Source of the DNA: Pseudoscleropodium purum
Lineage: Eukaryota; Streptophyta; Bryopsida; Hypnales; Brachytheciaceae
NCBI GenBank assembly: GCA_963969395.1
Contig: OZ017796.1
Location: 12,340,501-12,404,500 of the forward strand
Direction: 5' to 3'
DNA: 64,000 bases
Every line of letters begins with the position of its first letter. Position 1 is the stretch's first letter. This document shows positions 22,741 through 35,820 of this stretch, piece after piece. The notes below the pieces were generated by a model, which saw only the letters and a program-made list of their open reading frames with translations, had not been told where the DNA came from and made no database searches. Position numbers and translations under genes: made by a program.

Positions 22741-25700
22741 TACATGTAGAACCACTAAGGGGGAATGCAATTGTGGGTGCACTCTACACACGGCACATGT
22801 TGATAAAAAATACCTCTATTAGAGGCAATGAATAGGCCTTGAAATTCCAAGGTCAATTATAGCCCTACACACCTAATATTTGTACCTACCATGTCTACAC
22901 CTATAAAAAAACAATTTAACCACCAAGTCTTCTACTTAGAACTTGACATTAGGAAAAAAATGAGTCCTGAAAGAGGCTATGAGTCTAAAACAATATAGAA
23001 CAAGCGGAGAATGTAGGCCAAAAAAGATTCAACTTTTTTTGGCCAATAAACTACAAGGCTTGATTAGTATAGGACAATTCAATATAATATTTTTTAAATA
23101 TTATAAAATGTTTTTGAAAAGTTAATATTAAAATTATTACAAAATTACAAAATTTTCAGATTTGATGTGGCATGAATGCTACTACATCAAATTGTCCTCT
23201 TCCAAATTATTATTTTAATATTAAATTTTTTATTTTTTATTATTTTTTACTGTTAAAATTTTTTTATGCTGAATTTTGGCCACTGTTCCTCACAAGGCTG
23301 CAAGTTCCATTATTGGGAACTCCTCAAAGGGAAGCACCTTTTTTGAGGGCTGATTTTTTTCCTCATGTTAGATTAGTAAAGTGGCTATTCATATGTGCTT
23401 CTATTCATACATCATTCTTTATTGCTTTAAGGTTCCAAATGTGTTGTTTCATACGAAGTTTATGACCCATTGTAGGAACCTATAGTATGTTGCTTTTGAA
23501 AATTAATAACAATTTTTCTAAGGAGCAAAAAAATTATACTTCTATTTGTAGTATCTTTTACTCATAGTTTTCGAAATGGTTTGAACCAAAATTTCACTAT
23601 GCAGTCATACAAAAGACATCGAAATTCTTACATTTTTGCTTTAACTCTACAATGATGCAACCACACAAAAGTATCTGATGGATGAGAAAGAATCTTGTTA
23701 TGTAATATAGAAGTGTAGATGTTCATCCTTAGAATTTTGTGTTAAAAGAAGAAGTCTTGCACAATAGGTTGACCTCCAATGAATGTTCTTGGGATTAATT
23801 TAGCTAATAATTCACACAATACCAAAATGATGATTTCCATGATGACCAACCCAATGTTCCATGGTTAAGGTGTTGCTACCTTACAAGTGAATATTTTCAA
23901 TTTCACATCTATTACATATAAACTATGGCTAACCCTTTTTTTTTCTTTTCATTTAGACCATGAGGCATCATTGTTCATGGCCAGGGTAAATTGAATCCCT
24001 CATTCCCTCAACCAAGGATAAATACAAAAAAATCCCCCTACTTTGTACTTGATTGATTCTTTTTGTATTTCTTCACCTCTCCTTGCCAATCTAGGCCATT
24101 GATTCAAAATATGAATTCAAAATTTCCAAATTTTATCATGATTGGGTGGTAAATAGAAAAGTTTTAACATTTTCTCCAAGTGTAAATTGTGAAGAATGCC
24201 ACAAAGGGGTCAATTCATCCCAAGGTTTTCTTTTCTAACCATTTGTTGCTAGATTCCAAATTATATCAAAGGATTTCAACCATTGCACTTGGTTCCCTCG
24301 AAATAGTCACCTTTCTTGGAAAAACACACAAGGCTCTACTATTGCTCTACAATTCCAAAAATAAAACATCGATTCAGTGAGGTTGAATTGACTCCCTCAT
24401 TGCCTTGCGATTTATCCTTGGAAAAAACAACGGAATTATTTATTTGCTACACGTGATAAAATTTGGAAATTTTGAATTCATATTTGCAATCTAAGGTCCA
24501 AAATCAGACATGAGAGGTGATGATATACAAAAGAATGTGGCACAAAATGGGGGGCAATTTTTTTACATTTATCCTTGGCTAGGGTGACGAGGGGATCAAT
24601 TCTCTCTAGTCTGTACTTTAGTGCATGGGCTGCAAGGGGAATTCTTAGGTATAAGGTACTAATCTGTTTTAAAAGCAACCATATTTGAATAGTGATGGTG
24701 AACATTTCAAAAGGATGTCACCTTCGGTGACCATAATTGCGTTTCAACTTAAAAAATTCATAACTAATTCCACGAAGGTCCAAAAAATATGAAACGACTT
24801 GGGTCATATGCCAATTCCATTTTCCCTCCTACCAAAATTGACTGAAAATTATTTTCAAGAGTTTAGCTTCCCCTGAAACGTAATCAGCTCTTCAATGGTC
24901 GCTTGAAGAGCAGACTACCTCAATAGCTAAGTTAACCAAAATTGGTTTGCCTCAGTCTCCGCACATTGTCAAAGACAATCTCCTTTCTCTTGATTTGTTC
25001 AGGACGCTACTTCGTCATCATATCCACCAACAGTGTCAAAGTATATCTGGACAGCAAAAAAGATGCTTGGGCCTCATTGTTTTCACTGGGGAGTCATTTG
25101 GGGGCTCTCTCCGGCATTTTAAAAGGACACCCAATTGGCCAATAGGATGAAATGGCTCCTTTGATCATGTCTCAAAATTTGCATTGCCCTCAATTTTTAA
25201 TTTTTAAAAAAAAAATCTATATTTTGCCAAGGGTACAGGTGCAATCAGTCAGCCGGGATCCCATGGATTGGAATGGGGATCCTGAAAGATTAAGGGAGAA
25301 GGCAGCCGGGATTCCAGGGGTAAGGTAAGGTGGGTACCTTCAAACTGATACTTTTTTGCTACTGCCTAATTACTATCATTAGATTGCTCAAATTTTCATA
25401 TTTTCTTGTTGGCAAGTGAAACTTAAGGAGGAGGTTCTAATGTATTAAAGAATGTGACATTTGGATATCATATGCAAAAGTTATGAAAGGTCAAAGTTTT
25501 TCTTGGTAGATGTTTTATAATCATTTCTTCAACATAAGTATATATTGATTTTTGGGAGATGTACACAAAGTGATAATGTAAGATCTTAGGTAGGATGTGA
25601 TTTTGGATGTACACCTACCTTGTATTCCATTATTGCATCAATATGTCTATAATTTTTCATTTATTTTGGGGCAATGTAAGAAGTGATCTTCGATAGAGTG

Positions 25701-26940
25701 CTACAATTGTTCTATGTAGACGGATGAAACATAAAAAATATGGATGAAAATTTCAAATTATTAGCTTGAATAGATGTTGGATACCAACACATGCACAATT
25801 TGTTCAACACTCAATGGTTACAAGTGTTCATGTATATAGGATATAAAAATATAAGTTGAAATAAAATAAAGTAATTATATACACTATAATCCATGCATGG
25901 TACATAAAAATAAAAATAAAATGTTCTTTTTCTTACTTCTTGAAATTAATTCTTTGTCATCTGTATCAAAAGAAAACAAAAAAAATTTATCCTACATAAG
26001 GTTCAAGTTGGACATAAGTTTATCCCTAGAGAATTAAATGCATGTTCAACATATGCAAGTGATTTTAGGTAGGTGTGTGTGAATTCATTTTTAATAGATG
26101 ATCTTTATTTTTTTATACAAAGTGTGAACATGTATCCTCTCAAGGGGAATATAATTTTTTCCCAATTGCATACCAAGATCAAAAGTTATGTTGCTTTGAA
26201 CTTTTAGGGCAGCCTTGGCATTGTTAGGCACCGGGTGCAAAACTCCTCTAATAATTTTGAAATTTGGTAGGTATGTAACTTACATGATACAAGATGCAAA
26301 TGTAAATAAAAACCACCATGTATACTGAAAAATCTCACTCTAGGAGAAGTTAAAGTTTGCTAGCCTTGTCGAACAAGATTAGGAAAAAAAATTCTTTTAA
26401 CTTCAAACCTTATGATCTTTTAATATATGTGGTCAAAGTTTATGAAATTTTTTCCACACATTTCCATAGTAGTTTAGTACAAATTTTTACAATTGAATTT
26501 TGAAAAACAACTCTTTTTTTCATTTTTTTTCACCGCCTTGAAAAGTGGCATTTCTTTCACAATGTGTGCCCAAAATGTCCCTCAAGCTTTTAGAAGAATA
26601 TTCAATTTTGTCAAAAAGATTATCATACATCATCTTGCAATTGGTTTAGGAAGTGTGCACTTTTCAAAATTTGATGTGGAAATCCAATTTCCAAACTTTG
26701 TTGCCTAATTTGGTCTGTGATGACCCTAAGCTACCGGATGATGGTTGTCAGGTACCTAAACTGAATGGAGTGGTTGCGGGTTTGATGCTTGGTGGTAGAA
26801 GGTTCTCTACATGGCGTGAAATCAACCTCTCTTCTTGATAAACCCTTTGTACTCTGTTTCCTCAACACACTTGTGTCAAAAAAACAAAAAAAACAAAAAC
26901 CTTTTTTGCCTAATCTTCTCCTCACTCACATACCCAAGTA
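22741..26940. other. AT-rich intergenic region with MITEs
   Basis: No recognised gene. It contains the inverted MITE pair 23990-24602 and, at about 24700-24940, the reverse-complement copy of the 190-385 repeat. A 67-codon frame at 24942-25145 is open but unlike anything I know. Elsewhere the sequence is low-complexity AT-rich DNA. Confidence 0.5.
23990..24602. mobile_element. Two inverted MITE copies with GAATTGAnnCCCTC termini
   Basis: Elements at 23990-24216 and 24384-24602 (about 220-227 bases) are mutually inverted. Each is bounded by attgaa(t)tccctc-type and gaggggtcaattc-type ends: for example gaattgactccctc at 24384 and gaggggatcaattc at 24589-24602. Shared internal phrases include tttatccttgg, gataaaatttggaaatttt and gaattcatatt. 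A third, degenerate copy lies at about 48490-48720 and a fragment at 35110-35165. Confidence 0.6.
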
Positions 26941-29270
26941 GGTGAGGCCTTATTTATTTATTTATTTGAAACAGATGAGACGGAATTCCATTGCACGATG
27001 TTGGGCTTGGCATGCCTTCCGTGCCTCCCTTCCCTTCCATGGGCACTCAGTCAGGCTTTTGATTTTCATCAGCGCACTTGTCAGTAACGAAACAGTAAGA
27101 TCTTCCGTAAGCGTGCGTCAGCTGGTGTTTCTAAAATCTAAACAGATCTCTGCTCACTACAGTAGCTCCGTCCCACGGCAACTCCACTGAAGGAGGAAGT
27201 TACAACTTACAAGCTGCAGAACAGAATATTGCTTGCACAGACAGACGGACGGACGGACGGACAGATGATTCAATCGGCTGCCCGGGCTCTGCCCAGCCAG
27301 GTCTGTGGTGAATCTCCCTTTTGTCAATGCTCCTGTATGACATCAATGGGCCAAGAGTGAGTGAAGTAAAATTAAAACAGGCTCTTGTGCATCACTGCAT
27401 CGCATGTGCGTTTGACCGACTACAGACAGTTCATGTACCGGTAAGCTTAACGTAGTGAATTAATTCAAGCCTGATAAATTCATATGACGGAATCTAAGGC
27501 AGGATCCGGTATTCGTGCTTATTATATATTCTCGCAGCAAAAGATCCACGATGGGTGTAATTGCACTATAAATATTTAACACTGGCTATGAAGTCGTTAA
27601 AGACAGGCTATAGTTTCCGAGGAGTCAAAGAGGAAAGATTCAATAAACAAGTTTTCTAATGTAGAGTTTTTGTTTTGTTTTTTGTTTTTTGTTTTTTTAA
27701 TTGAAGAAGTGAAAAGGAATTTCATTGCAAAGTCACAGTGAAAAACTGCCAGGCACAGGAGGCCTGGCAGGCAAAGAAAGAAACAGACACTAACTACCCA
27801 AACCCGACACAGGACCGAAAGAAAAGCAGCAGAACAAGCTTTCACGGCAAGGTTAGAGAAATATATTTATGTTGGTTCTAAATGTAAAGTGTTTCAAAGG
27901 GTCCGGTTCTGAGCTGTTCTGTCGATTGTGAATCGGGGCTTGCTTGTGTCCGCTAGTGTCAGGATGGTCCTTCGCCAGACCACCTGTGGCTGGTGTGTTT
28001 GTTTCTCTCCTTTGCAATGAAATTCGTTCATTAGTGTAAATTTTCTTTTTCTAAAAGTGTTTCAAAGCCTGTTTGTCTCCTATTTCGTCCACATAACTTC
28101 ACATGCATCCAAAGTAGCAGTTGATTCAATGAAAGACAACATTCCTTTCTTTTTTGACTGATTTGAGGTAAATCGTACATTACATTACAACAAGGCTAGA
28201 AGCGAAAATGTGCAAACATTTGCGAAAGGATTTGCACGTTAACGAGTGAAACTAATAAGGTGGAACAAGCGCAGGACTGAAGCCAACAGCTAGCTTGCGT
28301 GGTACAATAGTTTGGGCAACTTAACATGAACACATTTGACTTCAAGCCTTACAGGCTACCAACCCGAGGTGCTTTGTTCAGTTTCTCACATGACTGACTC
28401 GCCTTCATGTCCCCACATTTCTTAAATTTTAATATGAAATAAGTACATCGAATTATCTATAATTGAATGCTTTACTGCGACACACCCAAGAGGAAACCCC
28501 CAAAATCGGAAAAGTATAGTATTCAAATTAGCATGGGTGAGGGGTGCTGCAGCTCTGCAGTCTGCACTACTGTTGGCTTCCAGCCAGTGAGTACAGTACG
28601 TAACCTGCGCATTGTGTGTGGGTTAGTCACTGCCTTGGGATTGACGACCAGCTGGCACACCCGTATTCTACGAGAGATCACGGGAAAAAATGATACATTC
28701 CATTACCGGAGTACAGTACTTGGAGGTAGAAGAAAAACCAAAGTAGGCTTAAGCTTAAGCTTACATTCCACCCCACCAGTGCAGTAGACGGAGGAGGAGT
28801 ACAGTAAAAGAGAGCGGTGGAGTTCAGTTTACTGCAGAAAAGTAGTTGCACAGCAATCTGGCCAAGAATCTGGAACTCTGGAAGCGGCCATGATTGCTAA
28901 GATAGAAACGGAACTCAGTCTGCTCAAAAGGAGGAACTGAACTGAACCCCGGCCAGCATTTTGAAATTTTGAATGAGGTAATTACAATTGATCCGTATCC
29001 CCCCATCCAAGACTGGCTCACTCTCCAGGCGATCCGGTTTCATTTGTTTCAAAAAAAAAAACGAAAAACGAAAAACATAAGTCTCCACTCTCCAGGCGCC
29101 GGCATTCAAATGAAGCTTGGAGTATTGGACCGCTTCTTGCACGGAATCGCGCATACTACGGCGCACTGTTGATCATGAGCAGTGCGATGAGTCTAATAAG
29201 GTGCTAGCCAAACCTATATATAGGGAGGGAGGGAGAGCGAGAGGGGGGAAACATGTGCGTGATGAATCAC
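26941..29270. other. Island of higher GC without a recognised gene
   Basis: Composition changes here to a more balanced, CpG-containing sequence. There is a short acgg microsatellite at about 27240-27265, a TATA-like palindrome cctatatatagg at 29213-29224 followed by purine-rich gggagggagggag, and open frames at 28467-28787 (plus, 106 codons) and 28924-29166 (minus). None has a domain I recognise and I could not build a phase-consistent gene. It might hold a degraded gene, a non-coding transcript or a promoter. Confidence 0.35.
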
Positions 29271-32200
29271 AAGAGCGTTCTAGGTTTTTATGGTGAACAT
29301 CGGACGAAAAATTGGATGATATTTCTCTAAGATGAAAACATGATGGATTTGGTAACAATAGTTGTGACAAAGGGTTGTGTGACACTCTATACTTAATACA
29401 AGAGATGAACACTTTTTTTTGCTAGGATGGCAATCACTTAGGTGAACACATCCTAAACCATCACAAATTGGGCTATGGGTAAATAGTTAATAATAAGAAC
29501 AATACAATAAAGAAATGTGTAGAAAAAGAAGAAATGCACAATCAATTTTTTGATTTTGACAAATATGAGACCACAATAAGGATGCAAAGTTTTGAAAATA
29601 GAGTGATTAAAATAGTTCATTGGCAACCTTCAAATTGAGTGGCCACATTCCAAAGCTCTCCCTTCTAAGGTGTCAAAAGTGAAAGAACGGGAGTTAAAAT
29701 CATGTCATTAATATTCTAGAAAAGTACAAGCTTGTAAAGCAACAAACAAGCTCCTAATGCAACGAGCAACATATAAGAATCCAATCAAAATGCAGTTTAC
29801 ATTAAAAAATGTCAAAGACTTAAAATCCTCATGTGATGTCAATGTTCAAGCCTTTGTACTCAATTGTAATGACACTCATGTAATCACAAAACGCCTTATT
29901 TCACTGAATGACTACTTATAGTTGATGCTTATACCATTATAGAGGTTATTTTAGATTGCGCTTTAAGGCACATCACCATTATGCAGGTACCCACCTTACT
30001 ATTGTAGTGAAGCATTGTATTTCTAATTCAATCATATTGAAAACAAAAAGCCAATTTTTCATCGAAATTTAGTAAATTCATTCATAGTTTTTATAAAATG
30101 AGAAGAATTTGGCAAGAAAAAATTATTAGTTTCAATTACTAAGTAGTGCAAATTGAGTCCATAGTTCCACATAAAAAAGGATTGTACCTATTGGAGCATC
30201 ACCACTTTTATTTCGTAAACAAGCTTAAAACAACACTTGAAAGGTTGATAGTTGCAAATTTATATAAAATTGTATTAACCTATACCATAGGGGGGACCAA
30301 TGGAAAGTACTAAGACATGTCCACCAAAAACCACTCCACCAATGTCATTTTACAATGTTTGGTTATTTTCATGGTGTTCTTCCAATTGTACAATGTTGTT
30401 GTTTTAATGAATTTGTGGTGTTGTTTTATGATGGTGGTGGTTGGGGAGGTAATGATAAGAGGTGTTTCAACATTTGGTCATAGAAGTGTTATGAGGGCAA
30501 GTAAGAGGGGTCATTGACCAAAAGGTAACAAGAGTTAGCGTATCATAGTCCAAATTTAGGTGTTTGGATAATATGGCATGCTTAACATGATTGCTTGAGT
30601 TAAATGCTAGATACTATTGAAGGAACTAAAACTCTTGAAAGCCTTGTCCCTTTGGAATCAGTGAGTTTGTTGCTCCCTTTTATAGACTTTTATATGGAGA
30701 TATTGGAGCAATGATGGCGATGTACTTATTGACTTACCCAAATTAAATTCTATGAGCATCTCCATTGGGGCATGCTATATTGTCTTAACAAATGGTTTGG
30801 TGTGCCCAAAGTTTGGAGCCGTTCCACTAGTTGCAACTTCAATATTTTTCAACACAATTCACTTGAATAATTCATTGCTACACTTCTACTTTTATTGTCT
30901 CATACAATTGACATATCACACACTACTAACATGATGACAAACTTTTAGCCATGAACTTCCTACTTTTGGGTGTGGTAATCAATTGTAGCTCTTCTAACAT
31001 ACGTTAATCTTGTGCTTTATTAAGGGGGAATTCCTAACATGTTCACCCTTCTTTAGGGGGTGCTTGTCGAAGAACATGAAAAGTTGGGCCCTTCTTCACA
31101 TTTGACATACTCTATTCATAGATTGGTGCGCTACTTTTCACATACACTACTAGAGATGCTCTATTTAACAATCAAGGATTGTAATCTAGATTTCCAAAAT
31201 TGTAGGGTTTAATTATAAAACAAAAGTTATAAAGTATGATACATAGATTATATTTATGTAGATAGGTCAATTGCTACTATAACTCATATTTTTCAATAAA
31301 ATTTGATCTGAAATTGAAATTTCTTCCTAAAATTGATTGTAGATTTAATATTTGTAATTTTGATTATTATTTTTGGTTTGGATTTGAATTTTGAATTTTG
31401 AATTACAGTGATTTAAAAGTTTCCTAAGAACTTATTTATTATACTCTGTTTTGAAGGATCATTTTTTGAACTATAGAAGTTAGGTTTTGAAATTGATGAA
31501 GAAACATTCATGTCCTTTGAACTATAAGGAAGATTTGTCAAAGAAAGTTGTGAAAATTTATATTGTACAAATGTAATAAAATTAACATAAGAATCTATAA
31601 ATATTTAGAAGGGTGAAAACAAAGGTATGTGATTGGGAGATGTTTGCATTCATTCATTGTTTGAAATTTGAACATTTGGTTCTTTAGGGGCCAATACCAA
31701 CACTTAAAATATGAGTTAAATAATATGCACTTGAGTAGTTACCATCTAAGAATATCATTGGAGGAAGTTGTTGCATTAATGTTACTTTGAAAATCCATTA
31801 GTTGTATGCTTTGGGTATTCTTTTCAACATTCATTGTATTTGATTCATGTAAATATAAACATCCATAAAGTGACATGATTCTAATGTCAGAAATTGTAAC
31901 ATATATATGAATATGAAGATCTAAAATTTAGGACATGTGGACATATTTGGATTTATATTTTAGAACACATGTTTTGAAAGGTGCCCAAGTATTAGAATAT
32001 TGTGAATCTAACAAAAATGATGTTTTAATGTTTCTTTTAGTCATTAGTTGTCAATCTATTCACATGAATTGAACTTCATAAGATAAATTTTAACTCCATT
32101 TTGGGGCCAAGGTTCTCTTCTTCAATATACTTTAGTAAACCTTCTTTAGTTCTTAAGATTTCCTAAGAAACACTTATAATTTCTTCATCTAAATTCTAAT

Positions 32201-34400
32201 CAATCTAACCTAATGGCAATAAAAAAGTAACAATTATGGATATACATATCTTACATGGCTACATATTAGATTCTCATTGATCAAAGACTACCAACATAAT
32301 TAGTAGAAAAATTCCTTGCAACTAAACAACTTGTTCCTCCAAGACTTCCATTCTAGCTAATAGTGTTATTTGTCACCATTTCACTTTAGCATTCTAATTG
32401 GACTATTCTACTATACAATGTTTAAGAAGTTAGGAACTTGACTATTGTTAAAAGCATTATTGGATATAATGCCAATTAAATATATTCAATACATATAAAA
32501 AAGAAACCCATAACTATGCATCTTGGTTTATCTAAGGACTTTTGGTACCTAACTAATTAACCCCTAAAGTTCTAAGAGTCCCTTTAGAGGGTTCTCGAAG
32601 ATTCGGGCTTGTACATATGATTTCAATTTTTGGCAAAATTTTTCAAAATAGGAAAATTGATTAGCTCTCTAGGAATATAACTTTTATTTCATAATAAGCC
32701 AAAATAGACAAGGGCATGCAACAAAAAAATCCCACAAAAACTTGAAATAATTAAAAAATTTATTATTTATCAATTTAGATTATATTTTTGTCCATGTAGA
32801 AAGATTTGATCCATTCCATTTAGATAAGTAATGTGATAATTGTGAAGCTTTTTTTTTGTAGGCAATCTTAACAAATTCTTGAGAAAATAATGTATTGAAT
32901 TTATTTATAAATTCAATTTTAACAACTTTAAGAAATAAGTTGCACATGGTTTAGTTTGCTTTCTAGGACAATCCCACCATTGGGATTAGTGTGTTTCAAA
33001 TCCATCTTAGAGCTATCAACAATATATTTTTTCCTTTTATCTTGTACTTGTTTTGACAACAATTGTTTAAAGAATGAAATCATTGGGGGAGGGGGTGATT
33101 TTTTTTCTCCAAACTCTCAACTCAAATTTTCAACATTCAAAAATTTAAACTTCCAAATTGTAGTACAATTTTTTTTTTAAATTAAGAGGATTCAAAGCCT
33201 TATAATCTAGCTATGGTAAGAGTAAAAAATTCATTTTCTTCACTTTTTAAAGACTTATATCTTGTGATTGATACAATCAAAGTTTCTAAAACTTCTTTTA
33301 AATATTTTCATACTAGTCTAATGGAAGATCCTACAATTGGATATGCCAAAAAAACAAATGTTTAAATTGTTTGTTTGTTTGCATCAAAAAAGGTAGTTTT
33401 AAATGTTTTTGACAAAAATTGGCCTTGGGACTTTAAAGAGTACCCCCTAAATGCCCAAGGGCTTTTTGAGATTTTTAGGATTTGCTCTTAATTGAACAAA
33501 AAGTCAAAATTTTGATAAGTTTTATCAATTTAAAAAAAATTGTAACAATATAAATTCAAACTAGATATGTCATAGATTGCATAGGAAAAATAAAATACAA
33601 CAATATCACTTACAGATTGAAAGATTATAATTATGTTTGATTATGAAGGTGTTAAAAGTATGAAAGTGATTTGAGGTTCTTCAAACCTCTTTTCACGTGT
33701 CAAATCTAAAAAATTGGTCACAAAAAATATATGATATTAAAGGACATAACATGTATGATTGTGGTCAATTTACAAGCTTCTCAAAACCTCTTCTACAATT
33801 TTTTTAAATGAATTTCCAATGTGAATTCTTCTCTAAAATCTAGTGTATTTGAGGCTCATTTCTAAAAGCTCTCAACACCATGGAAAGTCAAGATTGCAAT
33901 GGACACCCTTGCATGAAATCTTGAATAGAAAAATCATAATTGATAATTTTCAAAATCATTTTTTTTGATACTAAAACTAAACATCTAAAAGAATTTTCAA
34001 AAATACAAACTACTAAAATTAGCAACTTTGTTATATTTTATTTAACTTCAAAGAGTATTGTTGACACAAGAATTTGGTGTTTTGGGCATTTAGGGGTGAA
34101 TGAGGAATATGCATGCTATAATACATCCATGACTTCTTTTTTTCATTTTTTATGAAGTGCCAAAGTGGCAATATAAAATATTTTAGTGGTGCTCCAAATT
34201 TCAATATTCATCCACATAAGGGATAGAAAATATCACATTCATACGTATCACATGTCCATAATTCTATTTTCATCTACAATCAAGTGATATCATCCAAGAT
34301 TTTTTTATAATTCAAATTTTTTTGGTGAAAAACTCCAAGATTTGTTGCCATATTTTAGCCAATTATTTTTTTTTAGTGCAATCTGGCACCAGAAAACCAA
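29271..34400. other. AT-rich intergenic DNA
   Basis: I see no gene. The one structured part is the second member of the 0.9-kb TIR family at 32557-33445. The frames at 30317-30517 and 30752-30934 are short and have no recognisable content. Confidence 0.55.
32557..33445 (+). mobile_element. 0.9-kb TIR element, copy 2
   Basis: Begins ttaacccctaaagttc and ends near gggactttaaagagtacc, a decayed version of the terminal repeat. It aligns along its length with 486-1409: shared phrases include caatcccaccattgggatta, a tttaaagaatgaaa phrase and a final ggccttggga. Non-coding. Confidence 0.5.
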
Positions 34401-35820
34401 AAAAAAGCCCTGATTACATCCTCTTCTCCTGAGATGCAATGAATCGAAACCTCTTCCCTCACACACAACCCCCCCTTTTTTTTCCCCAAAGAGACGGTGA
34501 CCATTGCATAGTACAAAACAGCCTCACACACAACTTGTTATTCTTGTGGGAAAAGGAAATGTTAATTCTGCGCTTTAAAATTTGTGCTCTCAACGGATTC
34601 CAGCGATAGCTGAGCCATTTCAAACTTGCTTCAATTCCCGAATACCAAATTTCCTCGCTTGAGATGCATGGCCGGACGTGCAGTAAGACTTACATGAAGT
34701 ACTACGCTAACTTATTCGGCGCAAGTACGTGTGATTCATGCACTCTGCCGGAACTGGGGCACGAGGGAAGAGTAACTTAGTTCAGTTAAGGAATTTTTTT
34801 AAAAATCTCCTGATTAATTCTAAATCGATCAAATCGATCGATCTAACAGTTAACTGAGCTACCTCGATCACTCGATCTTCTCCGTCTGATCTGGAGGTTC
34901 AAGCAACCAATTGCAAGCAGCCGGGACCGAGTCGATCTGGCCGGAATCTACAGTCGATATTAACTTACACGCAAAGCAGGAGGATCCGAGTGAGCTCGAT
35001 GGTCAGTGCAAGTTGGGTACGTTGCAACATGCAGCTGCCGCGAGACGCTAAATCCGTTCCACAAAGGGTGAAAACGCAGGATCCCCCCCCCCCCCCCCCC
35101 CGCGGAATAAATTGCAAATTTTGAATTCATATTTGCAATTAGAGACCCCGAATTAGCTACGAGGAGTCTAGTCACGGCTCAAAACAGGGGGGCTTTTTAT
35201 TACTTGTACCCCGGTGAACCCCGAAATTTCCCTGCTGCTGGAGCCTAGCTACTTCGTGGGCTGGATTTCGTGTCCTGCGCAGCTGCCCCATGCGAAAGCT
35301 TTTTTCTGCTCGAAAGGCAGCTACAGTAGCTAGCTAGTACATCTACGAACTAATGCGCGCAGTTCTGATCGAGTCCCAGAGTTGCACAGACAGAGCCTGA
35401 GTACGTTCGTTGAATTGGTACCGGAACTGAACTCCCAGCGGTCATTTCTAGTGGAGCTAGTACAGTAGCCTGCATGCACTTCACTGCACTGCACTTCTGC
35501 GGTGGGACTGATCGACAATGAAGTTTCTTGACTGGCTACATGCCCTCTGGACGGAGGGGGGGGAGGGCTGCAGGGGCTAGTACGTGCTGGCATGTCCAGA
35601 GCTAGCTACGCCAGCACTGTCGATCAGGCTTCTACTGTAGCTCCATCCGTCAGAACCAAACTTACACTGGCTGATGTTCTTTCTCAGCTCATCATCATCA
35701 ACAGACACTGGCTAAGGAAAGGATTCACTGACTTGACAAGTTGTGACACACTCGATCAACCGGGAACATCAAATTTCTTTCAAGTGGCGGTATTCCAGTC
35801 CACCACTTGGGTGTAGTTTG
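34401..35820. other. GC-balanced island with C19 homopolymer, no recognised gene
   Basis: CpG-containing sequence with many agctagct/gatcgatc-type words. A run of nineteen C lies at 35083-35101. Frames at 35330-35593 (minus) and 35592-35816 (plus, MSRASYASTVDQ...) are open but unrecognised. It resembles promoter or UTR sequence more than coding sequence. Confidence 0.35.

Noticed and set aside
29213..29224. TATA-like cctatatatagg as a promoter
   Set aside because: No credible coding sequence follows within 500 bases on either strand, so the word alone is not enough.
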